Translations under genes and position numbers: made by a program
Part shown: positions 9,868 to 17,682 of the stretch, piece by piece
Numbering within the stretch: position 1 is the stretch's first letter
Layout of the letters: the number at the start of each line of letters is the position of its first letter
NCBI GenBank assembly: GCA_017309115.1
Contig: JAFLEF010000002.1
Location: 186,001-250,000 of the forward strand
Length of the DNA: 64,000 nucleotides
Direction: 5' to 3'
Source of the DNA: Verrucomicrobiota bacterium
Lineage (GTDB): Bacteria; Verrucomicrobiota; Verrucomicrobiia; Limisphaerales; UBA9464
Notes under the pieces: model-generated
What the model was told of the DNA's origin: nothing
Database searches by the model: none
Seen by the model: the letters and a program-made list of their open reading frames with translations, nothing else

Positions 9868-12629
9868 ATTGCATGGATTCAAGCTTCTCGGCTAACGCCC
9901 GCGTCATCCACCGCGCGCATCCGGAATACGGCTTCGGCTTGGTGCGCTACGTAGAGGAGGATGCCTTTGGCGAGGTGCGTTTGCAGGTGGCGTTCGACCA
10001 CCTCGACAACCTGGAGAATGTTGCTCCGGAGCAAGTGGAGGTGGTGGGCGATCCGCTGGCAGATGCGGCAGGCCGTCGATGGGGCGGCGTTGAGGCGTTT
10101 CGGCGCAAGCTCGCCGTGGGTTTGGTGATCGGGGAGAACAATCTGACAGGTGGGTTCACAAAGTCGGCAGTTCAACCGTTGCCGCATCAGGCATTCATGC
10201 TGGACAAGGTGCTCTCGGCCGAGCGTTTTGGGCATGTCCTGGCGGATGATGTCGGGCTGGGCAAAACCATCGAGGCAGGTCTGATCATCACTTGCATCAT
10301 CCGTCGTGAGCCACCCCAGCGTATCATGATCGTTTGTCCGGCGGGTCTGGCGCTCCAGTGGCAGGACGAGATGGAGGAGCATTTCGGTCTGAACTTTTCC
10401 ATCATGGGCGACAACTTCGACGGGAAGCGGGTCGCGAGCTGGCAGACTCAATCACTGATCATCGCCCCCCTGGACCGGATCAAGCGCGATGAGTATCGCG
10501 ACTTGCTGAGGCAGGTGGGCGGATTTGACTTGGTGGTTTGCGATGAGGCTCACCGGTTGACAGCTCGCCGCCAGTTCCTCGATAACCGGCTGGCGAAGAC
10601 AGCGAACTATCGGCTTTTCGAGTTTCTCGTGGAGAGCCGCCTGATCCGATACGTCGACAACAACGATCACACTCCACGTTCACCCCGTCTGTTGCTGCTT
10701 TCGGCCACTCCGCATCAAGGCGACGACGAACGGTTCCTGCATCTCCTGTATTTGGCCCGGCCCGATTTGTTCGACCCCAGCAAACAGTCGGACGGACAAC
10801 TATCCACAGCGGCGCTGGTAGAGACTCTGACCCGCACGCCGAAGTCGCGCGCCGTTGATTGGGATGGCCAGCCAATCTTCAAGGGCCACGTAACGCAGAC
10901 TTATGACGTCCGCTGGACAGCGGAAGAGACAGAAGTCTCCCGGTTGCTGACTGAGTACATCCTCAAGAGCCTTGATTTTGTGCGCGACTCCGATCGTGGG
11001 ACCCAATTGGTGGTGCAATTGGTGATGCACACGTTCCACAAGATTGCGGCCAGCAGTTGGCCTGCACTGGAGGCAACACTGCAACGCCGATTTGAATCAC
11101 TGGCTGGAAGGGTGCAGAAGCTCAGCGATCTGCTGGGCAACGGGACGGAGGATGATGACGAGGATAGTGAGGTGCGGGATTTCGTCCTGCCTGCAAAAGC
11201 CTTCTTCGAGAATGAGAAGGTGTTGCTGGAAATGTTGCTGGGACGTTTGCGTGGACTGACGAAGGATTCGAAGTGGGATCGGTGTGCGGACTTGCTGTGT
11301 CAACTCGAGACCGTGGAGCCTGGCGTCAAGGTGCTGTTGTTTACGCAGTACCGGACTACCCAGTTGATGTTGAAGGAGCGGTTGGAGGCGATGTTTCCTG
11401 GCGCCCCGGTCGAGATCGTTCACGGGGAGGTGGACGCTGTGGATCGCCGACAGGCCCGCATTCGATTCGAGAGCGAGTCCCGTTTTCTCGTGTCCACTGA
11501 GGCCGGTGGTGAAGGCGTCAATCTGCAGAAAGCGTGCCACGTCATGGTGAACTACGACCTGCCGTGGAACCCGATGCGGTTGCAGCAGCGCATCGGACGG
11601 CTTGACCGTTATGGCCAGCAGAAGGAGGTGAAGGTGTTCAATCTTCGCGTCCCGGATTCGTGGGATCAGCAGATCTCGACCCGCATCCTCGAACGGCTGG
11701 ATGTGATTCAGCGTACGATGAGTCTAATGGGGGCAGGTTTGTTGGAGGACTACCGGGAGATGATTCTTGGAGAGATTGCCGAGCAAATCGACGTGAACCG
11801 GCATTTCAAGGAATCACGCAGCGGTGGCGACGTCAGTGAAGAGAGAGTCGATGAATGGGTTCGCGGAGCCGTTGAATCGGTTGAACGATGGAGAAAGTTG
11901 TTTAGCCCTGAGATGGGAATGGAACAAGACGCCGCGCGCCTCCGTCCCACGCTTACAAGCGATGATTTCAAGACTGCATTTCAAAACGCGTGCGCCGGGC
12001 AGGGCATCCATTTGCGAGAGACGCGAAACAATCGAAGTGCCTTCGTGCCGGGTGTTTTCAACTTTGACCTACCGGCGGCGTTCCGTGACCCCGTCTTTCG
12101 ACCCTCAAGGACGATGCATGTGGCGTTCGACCGAGCCATTTACGCCGCGGTGCGCGGGCAAGATCTGGGTACGGTGCGTGGACAACCCATCCGCCCGCAG
12201 TTGTGTGGTTTCGGTGAGCCCTTCACAGACTGGGTGATGCAGGCCGCGACGAATGCGAGACCGCAAGAAAGTGCCTTTGCCTTGTGTGCGCCTGACGGAT
12301 GGGAGCGTGGGACTGGCTGGCTGATGGTCTATTCGCTCCGGTGGATGGGTGCGGCTCGACGGCTTTCGGTTTCAGATTCACTGGCGATTGTCTTTATCGG
12401 GGCTGCCGGAAGTGTCGTTCCAATCGACGCGGCAACGGCAGCAACGCTTGTGTTGGCTGAGGCCGATCAGCCGGGGAAGCTGCCACTACCTGCCGATGAT
12501 CAGGTGAATCAGGCGAAGAAATGTGCCCAGGACGTACTCCGCGAGGTAGTCGCGGCAAAGCGACTTGGACTTCGAACCTCAGCGGGGATTTCACTCCTAC
12601 TTGTCGCCAGCCTTGAACAGGGTGACTGA
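9864..12629 (+). CDS. SNF2/RapA-like helicase partner of the sacsin-like ATPase
   Basis: The 921-residue superfamily 2 ATPase has motif I DDVGLGKTIEAG near residue 126, DEAH (VCDEAHRL) near 223, motif III LLSATPHQG near 277, and a C-terminal lobe with QQRIGRLDRYGQ near 573. The order and sequence fit the RapA/SNF2 branch that also includes DrmD of DISARM. No DrmA, DrmB or DrmC is seen, so this is not a DISARM locus. The GTG start overlaps the upstream stop (GTGA), implying translational coupling with the sacsin-like gene; an ATG three codons later is possible. It converges on the partition genes with 7 bases between stops. A DNA translocase role is established for the family; a defence role is inferred from the pairing. 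Confidence 0.88.
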   Translation: MNCMDSSFSANARVIHRAHPEYGFGLVRYVEEDAFGEVRLQVAFDHLDNLENVAPEQVEVVGDPLADAAGRRWGGVEAFRRKLAVGLVIGENNLTGGFTKSAVQPLPHQAFMLDKVLSAERFGHVLADDVGLGKTIEAGLIITCIIRREPPQRIMIVCPAGLALQWQDEMEEHFGLNFSIMGDNFDGKRVASWQTQSLIIAPLDRIKRDEYRDLLRQVGGFDLVVCDEAHRLTARRQFLDNRLAKTANYRLFEFLVESRLIRYVDNNDHTPRSPRLLLLSATPHQGDDERFLHLLYLARPDLFDPSKQSDGQLSTAALVETLTRTPKSRAVDWDGQPIFKGHVTQTYDVRWTAEETEVSRLLTEYILKSLDFVRDSDRGTQLVVQLVMHTFHKIAASSWPALEATLQRRFESLAGRVQKLSDLLGNGTEDDDEDSEVRDFVLPAKAFFENEKVLLEMLLGRLRGLTKDSKWDRCADLLCQLETVEPGVKVLLFTQYRTTQLMLKERLEAMFPGAPVEIVHGEVDAVDRRQARIRFESESRFLVSTEAGGEGVNLQKACHVMVNYDLPWNPMRLQQRIGRLDRYGQQKEVKVFNLRVPDSWDQQISTRILERLDVIQRTMSLMGAGLLEDYREMILGEIAEQIDVNRHFKESRSGGDVSEERVDEWVRGAVESVERWRKLFSPEMGMEQDAARLRPTLTSDDFKTAFQNACAGQGIHLRETRNNRSAFVPGVFNFDLPAAFRDPVFRPSRTMHVAFDRAIYAAVRGQDLGTVRGQPIRPQLCGFGEPFTDWVMQAATNARPQESAFALCAPDGWERGTGWLMVYSLRWMGAARRLSVSDSLAIVFIGAAGSVVPIDAATAATLVLAEADQPGKLPLPADDQVNQAKKCAQDVLREVVAAKRLGLRTSAGISLLLVASLEQGD

Positions 12630-12636
12630 CGCGATT

Positions 12637-13056
12637 TCAGCGCAACACCCCTGCCAAACACTTCCGCCATTGCTCTTCGAACTGGCCCAAGGCCAACCGG
12701 TCGTGGGTGGAAGGCAGTTGGGGACGGATCTGTTCGGCCGTAGCAACGATGCGTTCCTCATTCTCCATCAGGAGCGCCAGCGCAGCGCGGACAATCACAC
12801 TTAACGGCACCTTACAGCCGCTGGCGTTCTGGAGCCTCAGAAGGAAGGCGTTCAGCTCGGCATCCTCGGTCCGGGTGAGGACGAAGCGTTTGGTGATGGT
12901 GGGCTCGGCCACCGGTTCCGGCTTCGGCGCCGCCGGGGTCAGGGTCAGGCGCGGGGCCGGAGCGTCCAGCGACCGACGGACCGAGGTCGTTACCTGGCGG
13001 ACCAGGTCGGCGCGGATGGGATCGTAGGGGAGTTCGGTTCTTGGATTCCTAGGCAT
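12637..13056 (-). CDS. Small partition-associated DNA-binding protein
   Basis: The 139-residue protein has a basic, Pro/Ala-rich N-terminal half and a C-terminal half (about residues 55-110) with a helical pattern like that of small ribbon-helix-helix or ParB-substitute proteins encoded next to ParA on plasmids. It overlaps the 3' end of parA by eight bases and shares its strand, so the two form one operon. A strong Shine-Dalgarno site (GGGAGG) sits just upstream of its ATG, inside the parA coding end. Its likely role is binding a centromere-like site and stimulating ParA; this rests on position rather than on a diagnostic motif. Confidence 0.65.
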   Translation of the reverse strand: MPRNPRTELPYDPIRADLVRQVTTSVRRSLDAPAPRLTLTPAAPKPEPVAEPTITKRFVLTRTEDAELNAFLLRLQNASGCKVPLSVIVRAALALLMENEERIVATAEQIRPQLPSTHDRLALGQFEEQWRKCLAGVLR

Positions 13057-13915
13057 GGGCCACCTCCCCGGTTGTCGCCAGCGACTCGCGTCGGGCGTTC
13101 AATCGTTCCTCGAATTCCTTCGCCAATGCCCGGTATTCGTCGGCCACCGGGTGATCGCCCTGGTGCTGCATCAAGGTCTGGCCGGCCTTCTGGGCCTCCT
13201 GCACCGCCACGCTGCGGCTGATCTCGGTGGCGAACTTCAGGGATTGGCCGTCGGCATCGACGCAAGTGCGCTCCACGTAGGCGACGAGTTCCCGGGCCAG
13301 CCGGGTCTTGGGCCGGGGCACGGCGCACAGGATCACCCCCAACAACGACAATTGGGCATTGGCATGGCGTTGGGCAGCGGCGATGTCTGACAACGCCTCG
13401 GCCAGCGCACTGACGGCCAGGTGATCCGGCATGGCGCTCAGGACGGCGTAGTCGGCCACCTTCAGCGCCGGGATGGTGGTCTTGGTCTTTTGCGGCGGGG
13501 TATCGAGGAAGATGTAGTCGTAACGCCCGCGCAGCTGGTTCATAGGCTCGATGAGGAGGTCCTGGTGGATCAGCCACGGGTTTTGCGCCAGGAAGGTGTC
13601 GAGCTCGGCCAGCTTCCGAGAGCTGGGCACCAGGTGGATGTTCGGCGGCAACGGCACCTCGGGTTCGTCGTTGGTGATGATGGTGTCCTCGGCGTTCTCC
13701 GCCCCGGTTAGCAGCTCGAAGCTGCTGATCCACCCGTCGGTCGGCGCCCGTAAGGCCTTGGTCGCCCCCGAGGTCATGTCCAGGTCGATGATCAGGGACT
13801 TCCGGCCGCGCTCGGCCAGCGCCCCGGCGATTTGGATTGTGTTGGTGGTTTTGCCGACGCCGCCCTTCTGGTTGCCGACGGCGATGACGGTGGTGTTTCG
13901 GATTCGTTCGTTCAT
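13049..13915 (-). CDS. parA: ParA-family partition ATPase
   Basis: The 288-residue P-loop ATPase has the deviant Walker A of ParA/MinD proteins (KGGVGKTTN, about residues 14-22) and a second conserved segment IDLDMTSG near 43. DTPPQKT near residue 110 fits the Walker B region. A longer frame starts at 13948, but the ATG at 13915 is preferred because AAAGGAGACCC lies directly before it. The family segregates low-copy plasmids by nucleoid-dependent positioning. The neighbours agree: a small partition protein downstream and a cluster of short direct repeats immediately upstream that could be the centromere or an origin. The divergent gene across the repeats is a winged-helix protein. Confidence 0.92.
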   Translation of the reverse strand: MNERIRNTTVIAVGNQKGGVGKTTNTIQIAGALAERGRKSLIIDLDMTSGATKALRAPTDGWISSFELLTGAENAEDTIITNDEPEVPLPPNIHLVPSSRKLAELDTFLAQNPWLIHQDLLIEPMNQLRGRYDYIFLDTPPQKTKTTIPALKVADYAVLSAMPDHLAVSALAEALSDIAAAQRHANAQLSLLGVILCAVPRPKTRLARELVAYVERTCVDADGQSLKFATEISRSVAVQEAQKAGQTLMQHQGDHPVADEYRALAKEFEERLNARRESLATTGEVAHA

Positions 13916-13950
13916 GGGTCTCCTTTCAAAACAGGTTGAGATGGCCACTT

Positions 13951-14150
13951 GGCCAACGGGCGGGTGCCGCGCCGTCGGGCCAACGGGCCATGGCGGACTT
14001 TCCCACAGTCCGCGCTTTCCACGCCAGAGGTCGGCCTCGTCTGTTTGAAACGGGAACAGGAGTGGGTGCGCTGGCCAAACCGCCCTTTGGCCAAATGGGA
14101 TAAACTAGGTGCAATGGCCAACGGGCAAACCGGCCTCTTGGCCAACGGGC
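13951..14150. repeat. Iteron-like direct repeats between parA and rep-like gene
   Basis: The 11-mer GGCCAACGGGC occurs four times exactly, at 13951-13961, 13978-13988, 14116-14126 and 14140-14150, always in the same orientation. It is usually preceded by a T, giving the half-palindrome TTGGCCAA. Degenerate versions lie at about 14072 (TGGCCAAAC) and 14087 (TGGCCAAATGGG). The cluster fills the divergent region between parA and the candidate replication gene, where plasmids usually carry parS, iterons or both. Whether it binds the partition protein, the winged-helix protein or ParA itself cannot be told from sequence. Confidence 0.75.
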
Positions 14151-14223
14151 GACGTTCCACTGCAGTTCATCCCTTGTGCGAACCGGCCGTTCCGGGGGAT
14201 GCATCCGACCCAGGAGGATTCCT

Positions 14224-15594
14224 ATGACCACCGGCTACAAGACCGTCACCCCCATCCAACTCGGTAACCTGCTGCACGCCCTCAAGACCGGTGCCATCCC
14301 GTGGTCGGGGGCCCGGGTCTGGTTCGCCTGCCTGGAGATGGTCGCCATCCGGGAGGCCGCCCGACGGTCCGTCCCGGTCCGACGAAACCGTTCGGCACCG
14401 ACCCCAGATTTCAGCCTCGATGAGGTTGTCGCCCGCACCGCTCTGGCGCCTCGGGTTGCCCGACGCTCCGTGGGACGCCTGCAACGTCTCGGCCTGCTGA
14501 TTCTTTCCAAGACGGAGATTCTGTTCCCGTCCGATCCGCTCCCGGAGGCCTCCACGCTGATCGAGGCAATCTCCGGGGGACGAAGTCCCCGACGGCCGAT
14601 CCCGATTCCGCGTCGTCTGGCGCGGCATCTGGCTTCCAGTCCGGACGCCACCGCCGGACACGTCATGCTGGGCTACGTGATCCGGGGCTTCAGTTTGGAA
14701 CGAAGGAGCGGGGAGATCCGGTCGGCTGGGACGGTAAAGGCAGGATGGCTGGCCGACACCCTTGGCCTCGGTCTCCGCACGGTGAAGTCCGCCCAAGCCC
14801 GGCTCCGGGCCGTGGGCTGGATCACCAAGGACACGGGCTCCAAGCAATGGAAGCTCAACCGGGACGGTGCCTGGTTCCGGATCGACCCCGACTGGCAGTA
14901 CCCCGGCCAAAGCATCGGAACGGCACCCCTCCCAGCCGAAACCGGCACTCCGGCGGCACTCCTAAAGAAAGACCGGGAAACTCCTTCGGAATCTAAAAAC
15001 CAGAGAACTCACTCTGGTGTTTGTTTTTTGGGGAATGGGAGGGGAACCGCCGATGGCCAAGGCCTCGGCAACGCCGTCGCGGTACCGTGCGACCCAAGCG
15101 CCGAACAAAGACCCACACAGCACAGACATCCGTCGAGATCGGCGCAACCGGTGGCTCCCGCAGCTCCGCGCCTCAGCGACATCCGTCCGGAGGATCTGCA
15201 CTCCCCAGAGCGTCTCCAGGCCCTCCGCCGACAGGCCCTAGCCCGCGGTTGGATCCGAGACTGCGAGGCCGACACGCTGAACTTCTTTGCCGCCGCCGTC
15301 CGAGCCCGGTCCACCGAGGCCCGGGACCCCGTGCGGGTGTTCGTCTCGTTGGTCCGGGGACGTCGATGGGGCTTCGTCACTCAAGCGCAGGAGCACGAAG
15401 CTCGTCGGATGCTCCGACTGCGCGAAGCGGCTCGCGGCGGCTCCCCGGTCGAGCCCAACCGAGCGGCTGAAGTCGTGGCCGGACTCTTGTCTGCGCTGAA
15501 CTCGCGATGGGGCCATCCGCCCATAACCCCCGACCAGCCACGCATTGCCCATGCCCGAGCCTCTACCGTGGCGAACCCGCAGGGCGCATTCTAG
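14224..15594 (+). CDS. Winged-helix DNA-binding protein, candidate plasmid replication protein
   Basis: 456 residues from the ATG at 14224, which follows a perfect AGGAGG; a GTG at 14176 in the same frame lacks such a site. Two helix-turn-helix-like segments are visible, near residues 60-105 (VVARTALAPRVARRSVGRLQ) and near 175-200 (LADTLGLGLRTVKSAQARL), the second followed by a wing-like GWITKDTGSK. The C-terminal third is basic and begins after a Pro/Ala-rich linker. Tandem winged helices next to iteron-like repeats and parA suggest a replication initiator, but no family-specific motif was recognised, so a plasmid regulator is the alternative. A terminator-like hairpin lies inside the coding sequence (14999-15031), which is odd. 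Confidence 0.6.
   Translation: MTTGYKTVTPIQLGNLLHALKTGAIPWSGARVWFACLEMVAIREAARRSVPVRRNRSAPTPDFSLDEVVARTALAPRVARRSVGRLQRLGLLILSKTEILFPSDPLPEASTLIEAISGGRSPRRPIPIPRRLARHLASSPDATAGHVMLGYVIRGFSLERRSGEIRSAGTVKAGWLADTLGLGLRTVKSAQARLRAVGWITKDTGSKQWKLNRDGAWFRIDPDWQYPGQSIGTAPLPAETGTPAALLKKDRETPSESKNQRTHSGVCFLGNGRGTADGQGLGNAVAVPCDPSAEQRPTQHRHPSRSAQPVAPAAPRLSDIRPEDLHSPERLQALRRQALARGWIRDCEADTLNFFAAAVRARSTEARDPVRVFVSLVRGRRWGFVTQAQEHEARRMLRLREAARGGSPVEPNRAAEVVAGLLSALNSRWGHPPITPDQPRIAHARASTVANPQGAF
14999..15031. terminator. Bidirectional terminator-like hairpin inside the rep-like gene
   Basis: ACCAGAG (14999-15005) and CTCTGGT (15012-15018) form a perfect 7-bp stem with a 6-base loop. On the plus strand the stem is followed by GTTTGTTTTTT. 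On the minus strand it is followed by a run of five Ts, then AGATT. It therefore has the form of an intrinsic terminator in both directions. It lies within the coding frame at the junction between the winged-helix part and the basic C-terminal part. Confidence 0.55.
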
Positions 15595-15671
15595 GACCGC
15601 GAAAAGAATCCCAAGCAGGCCCGCACGGAAGGAGCTGGGTGAGCCTGAAGCGGAGAGCGCTGGAGGAAACC

Positions 15672-16505
15672 ATGAGTGACCATTCAAAGATCGAGTGGAC
15701 GGATGCGACGTGGAACCCCGTGCGGGGCTGCACCAAGGTCAGTCCCGGCTGTGCCCACTGTTACGCCGAGACGTTCGCCGAACGATTCCGGGGTGTGGCG
15801 GGGAGTCCCTTTGAACAGGGATTCGACCTCCGGCTGGTGCCCGAGAAGCTCGGCGAGCCATTCCGGTTCGCCCAGCCCAAGCGCATCTTCGTCAACTCCA
15901 TGAGCGACCTGTTCCACGTCGGCGTCTCCGACGACTACATAGAGCGGGTGGCCCGGGTGATGGCGGCCAGTCCGTGGCACACCTACCAGGTCCTCACCAA
16001 ACGGTCCGAGCGCCTGCGGGATCTGCTCCGGGGACGACTCCGGTTCGCCGCGGAGCTGGAGCACATCTGGTGGGGCGTCAGCGTCGATGACCGCCGCTTT
16101 GGACTGCCGCGGGTGGAGCATCTCCGGGAGTCCGGCGCGGCCATGCCATTCCTTTCGGTGGAGCCCTTACTGGAGAATCTTGGTCCCGTGGAGTTCGGTG
16201 GACTGGCGTGGGTGATCGTCGGCGGGGAGAGCGGTCCTGGCGCCCGCCCAATGCCGGCCGAGTGGGTCCGCCCGCTTCGCAACCACTGCGTTCAGCGCGG
16301 AGTGCCGTTCTTCTTCAAGCAATGGGGTGGCGTCCGCAAGCACACGACCGGTCGCGTGCTCGACGGGGTTACTTGGGATCAATTCCCCGTCCGCCAGCCC
16401 GCCCCAGTGCCTCCCTTGGTCGAACGCCGGACCATGGCTTTGAAGCATTCCTTGCCGCTAAGTGAAGGCGAGGTCCCGGGGCACGGATTCAATCCAGCGT
16501 CATGA
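15672..16505 (+). CDS. DUF5131 / phage Gp37-Gp68-like protein
   Basis: 277 residues from the ATG at 15672, chosen because GGAGG lies just upstream and because the family begins with the conserved IEWTDATWNP segment; the frame extends upstream without support. A Cys cluster (C20, C27, C30; C-x6-C-x2-C followed by YAE) resembles a radical-SAM-like metal site, and the downstream RIFVNSMSDLFH, VLTKR, WWGVSV and GGESGPGARPM segments are hallmarks of the Gp37/Gp68 family found in phages, plasmids and bacterial islands. Its biochemical reaction is not established to my knowledge. It is followed 18 bases later by an unknown gene on the same strand, so the two are probably co-transcribed. Confidence 0.85.
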   Translation: MSDHSKIEWTDATWNPVRGCTKVSPGCAHCYAETFAERFRGVAGSPFEQGFDLRLVPEKLGEPFRFAQPKRIFVNSMSDLFHVGVSDDYIERVARVMAASPWHTYQVLTKRSERLRDLLRGRLRFAAELEHIWWGVSVDDRRFGLPRVEHLRESGAAMPFLSVEPLLENLGPVEFGGLAWVIVGGESGPGARPMPAEWVRPLRNHCVQRGVPFFFKQWGGVRKHTTGRVLDGVTWDQFPVRQPAPVPPLVERRTMALKHSLPLSEGEVPGHGFNPAS

Positions 16506-16523
16506 TCCTATCGCCAACTTCAC

Positions 16524-17486
16524 ATGAGCAGCGACATCAAGCCGGTTCGTCTCAGTCAACTGCCAGAACTCATCGAAGAATTCTTCGCGCGGGGTTACCG
16601 GGAGCACCGTCTCGGCCTCGGTGGAACATGGATGGGTTCGGATCTGTCCTGGCTACGGCCGGATCGGTCTATTGACCGGGAAACTTTTGGCAACGTCTTC
16701 AGTTTTCGGAGCCCGGCGGGCGACCAACTTCCGCCCCCGGAATGGTCCGAAACCGACCCCATCGTTGCGCAACGCATCACGTTCTCGGGTAATCCGCTGG
16801 TATCACGCCTTTGGGGTCTCTCTTCGCCCGACCGGCGATTGTCCTTGGTTGGGATGCGAAGCCGGGCCACGAAACAGGCGGTCAAGTTTCTCCAAAAAGT
16901 CGCGCTTCTCGAATCCGAATCCGACCTGCCGATTCTGGGGCGTGGCTGCCACTGCGCGGTATTCCATTGTGGAGCGGCTCCGGACCAGACCCCGCGTCTG
17001 GAAACCAGCGTCCTGTTTGCCCAGCAGTATCGGCTGCCCAGCGGCAAAGAGGTGCATTTCCCTCTCGTGCTGGCACCCGGTGCCGTGAGCGAACTGATTG
17101 GGCGTTGGGAGTGGCGCAGACTTAGCGAAAATCTTGGGACCTTTGGGCTGACCGAGCGCACCCAAATCCCTGAGAACCTCTTTTCAACCCCTACTCTGAG
17201 GGATCTTGGACGGAACGACGAAACTCACCCCGATCGGCGCCTTGCGGGTTCGGAGCTGTTCGCGGCTTGGCGGAATCAAGCTGCGATCAAGGGCTTTGAT
17301 GAGGAACGGGTGGAAGCCATGTTCGCGGCCGGTCAACTCCTGGGTAAGGTGGTCCGCTGGGATCGGAACGGTCTGGACCCGGAGGGACTCAATGCAGTCT
17401 ACGATGCGGTCGCCCGGACGGGTTCCAAGCTCTCCACTCCAACTCCAACGATAGAGAAAGATCGCAGTCATGGCTCGTCTCTCTGA
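16524..17486 (+). CDS. Unknown protein following the DUF5131 gene
   Basis: The 320-residue soluble protein has no signal peptide or membrane segment, and I recognise no family. It is not the usual TcmP-type partner of DUF5131 genes. Visible traits are a central segment with several Cys/His residues (GRGCHCAVFHC near residues 138-148), which could bind a metal, and a charged C-terminus. It starts 18 bases after the DUF5131 stop, which suggests a functional link. There is no clear Shine-Dalgarno sequence before the ATG, consistent with translation coupled to the upstream gene. Confidence 0.7.
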   Translation: MSSDIKPVRLSQLPELIEEFFARGYREHRLGLGGTWMGSDLSWLRPDRSIDRETFGNVFSFRSPAGDQLPPPEWSETDPIVAQRITFSGNPLVSRLWGLSSPDRRLSLVGMRSRATKQAVKFLQKVALLESESDLPILGRGCHCAVFHCGAAPDQTPRLETSVLFAQQYRLPSGKEVHFPLVLAPGAVSELIGRWEWRRLSENLGTFGLTERTQIPENLFSTPTLRDLGRNDETHPDRRLAGSELFAAWRNQAAIKGFDEERVEAMFAAGQLLGKVVRWDRNGLDPEGLNAVYDAVARTGSKLSTPTPTIEKDRSHGSSL

Positions 17487-17682
17487 TTACAGGCCACCAC
17501 CAGCCATCCCGATTACTCCAGCGCATGTGCCTACCGTAGCGCGACTGGCAGGCGCATCGTAGATCTGCGAAGGCAAGCCAGCGCGTGCCGCCACTGGATG
17601 ACCGGGGAAAGCGGTGAAGCAAACCGTCAGCAACTCCGGATGGGAGGACGACTGGCACCGAGAGTGCCCGAGGAGCAAACGG

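Noticed and set aside
9864..12629. DISARM system based on a DrmD-like helicase
   Set aside because: DrmA, DrmB, DrmC and a DISARM methyltransferase are not seen next to it; the partner is a sacsin-like ATPase.
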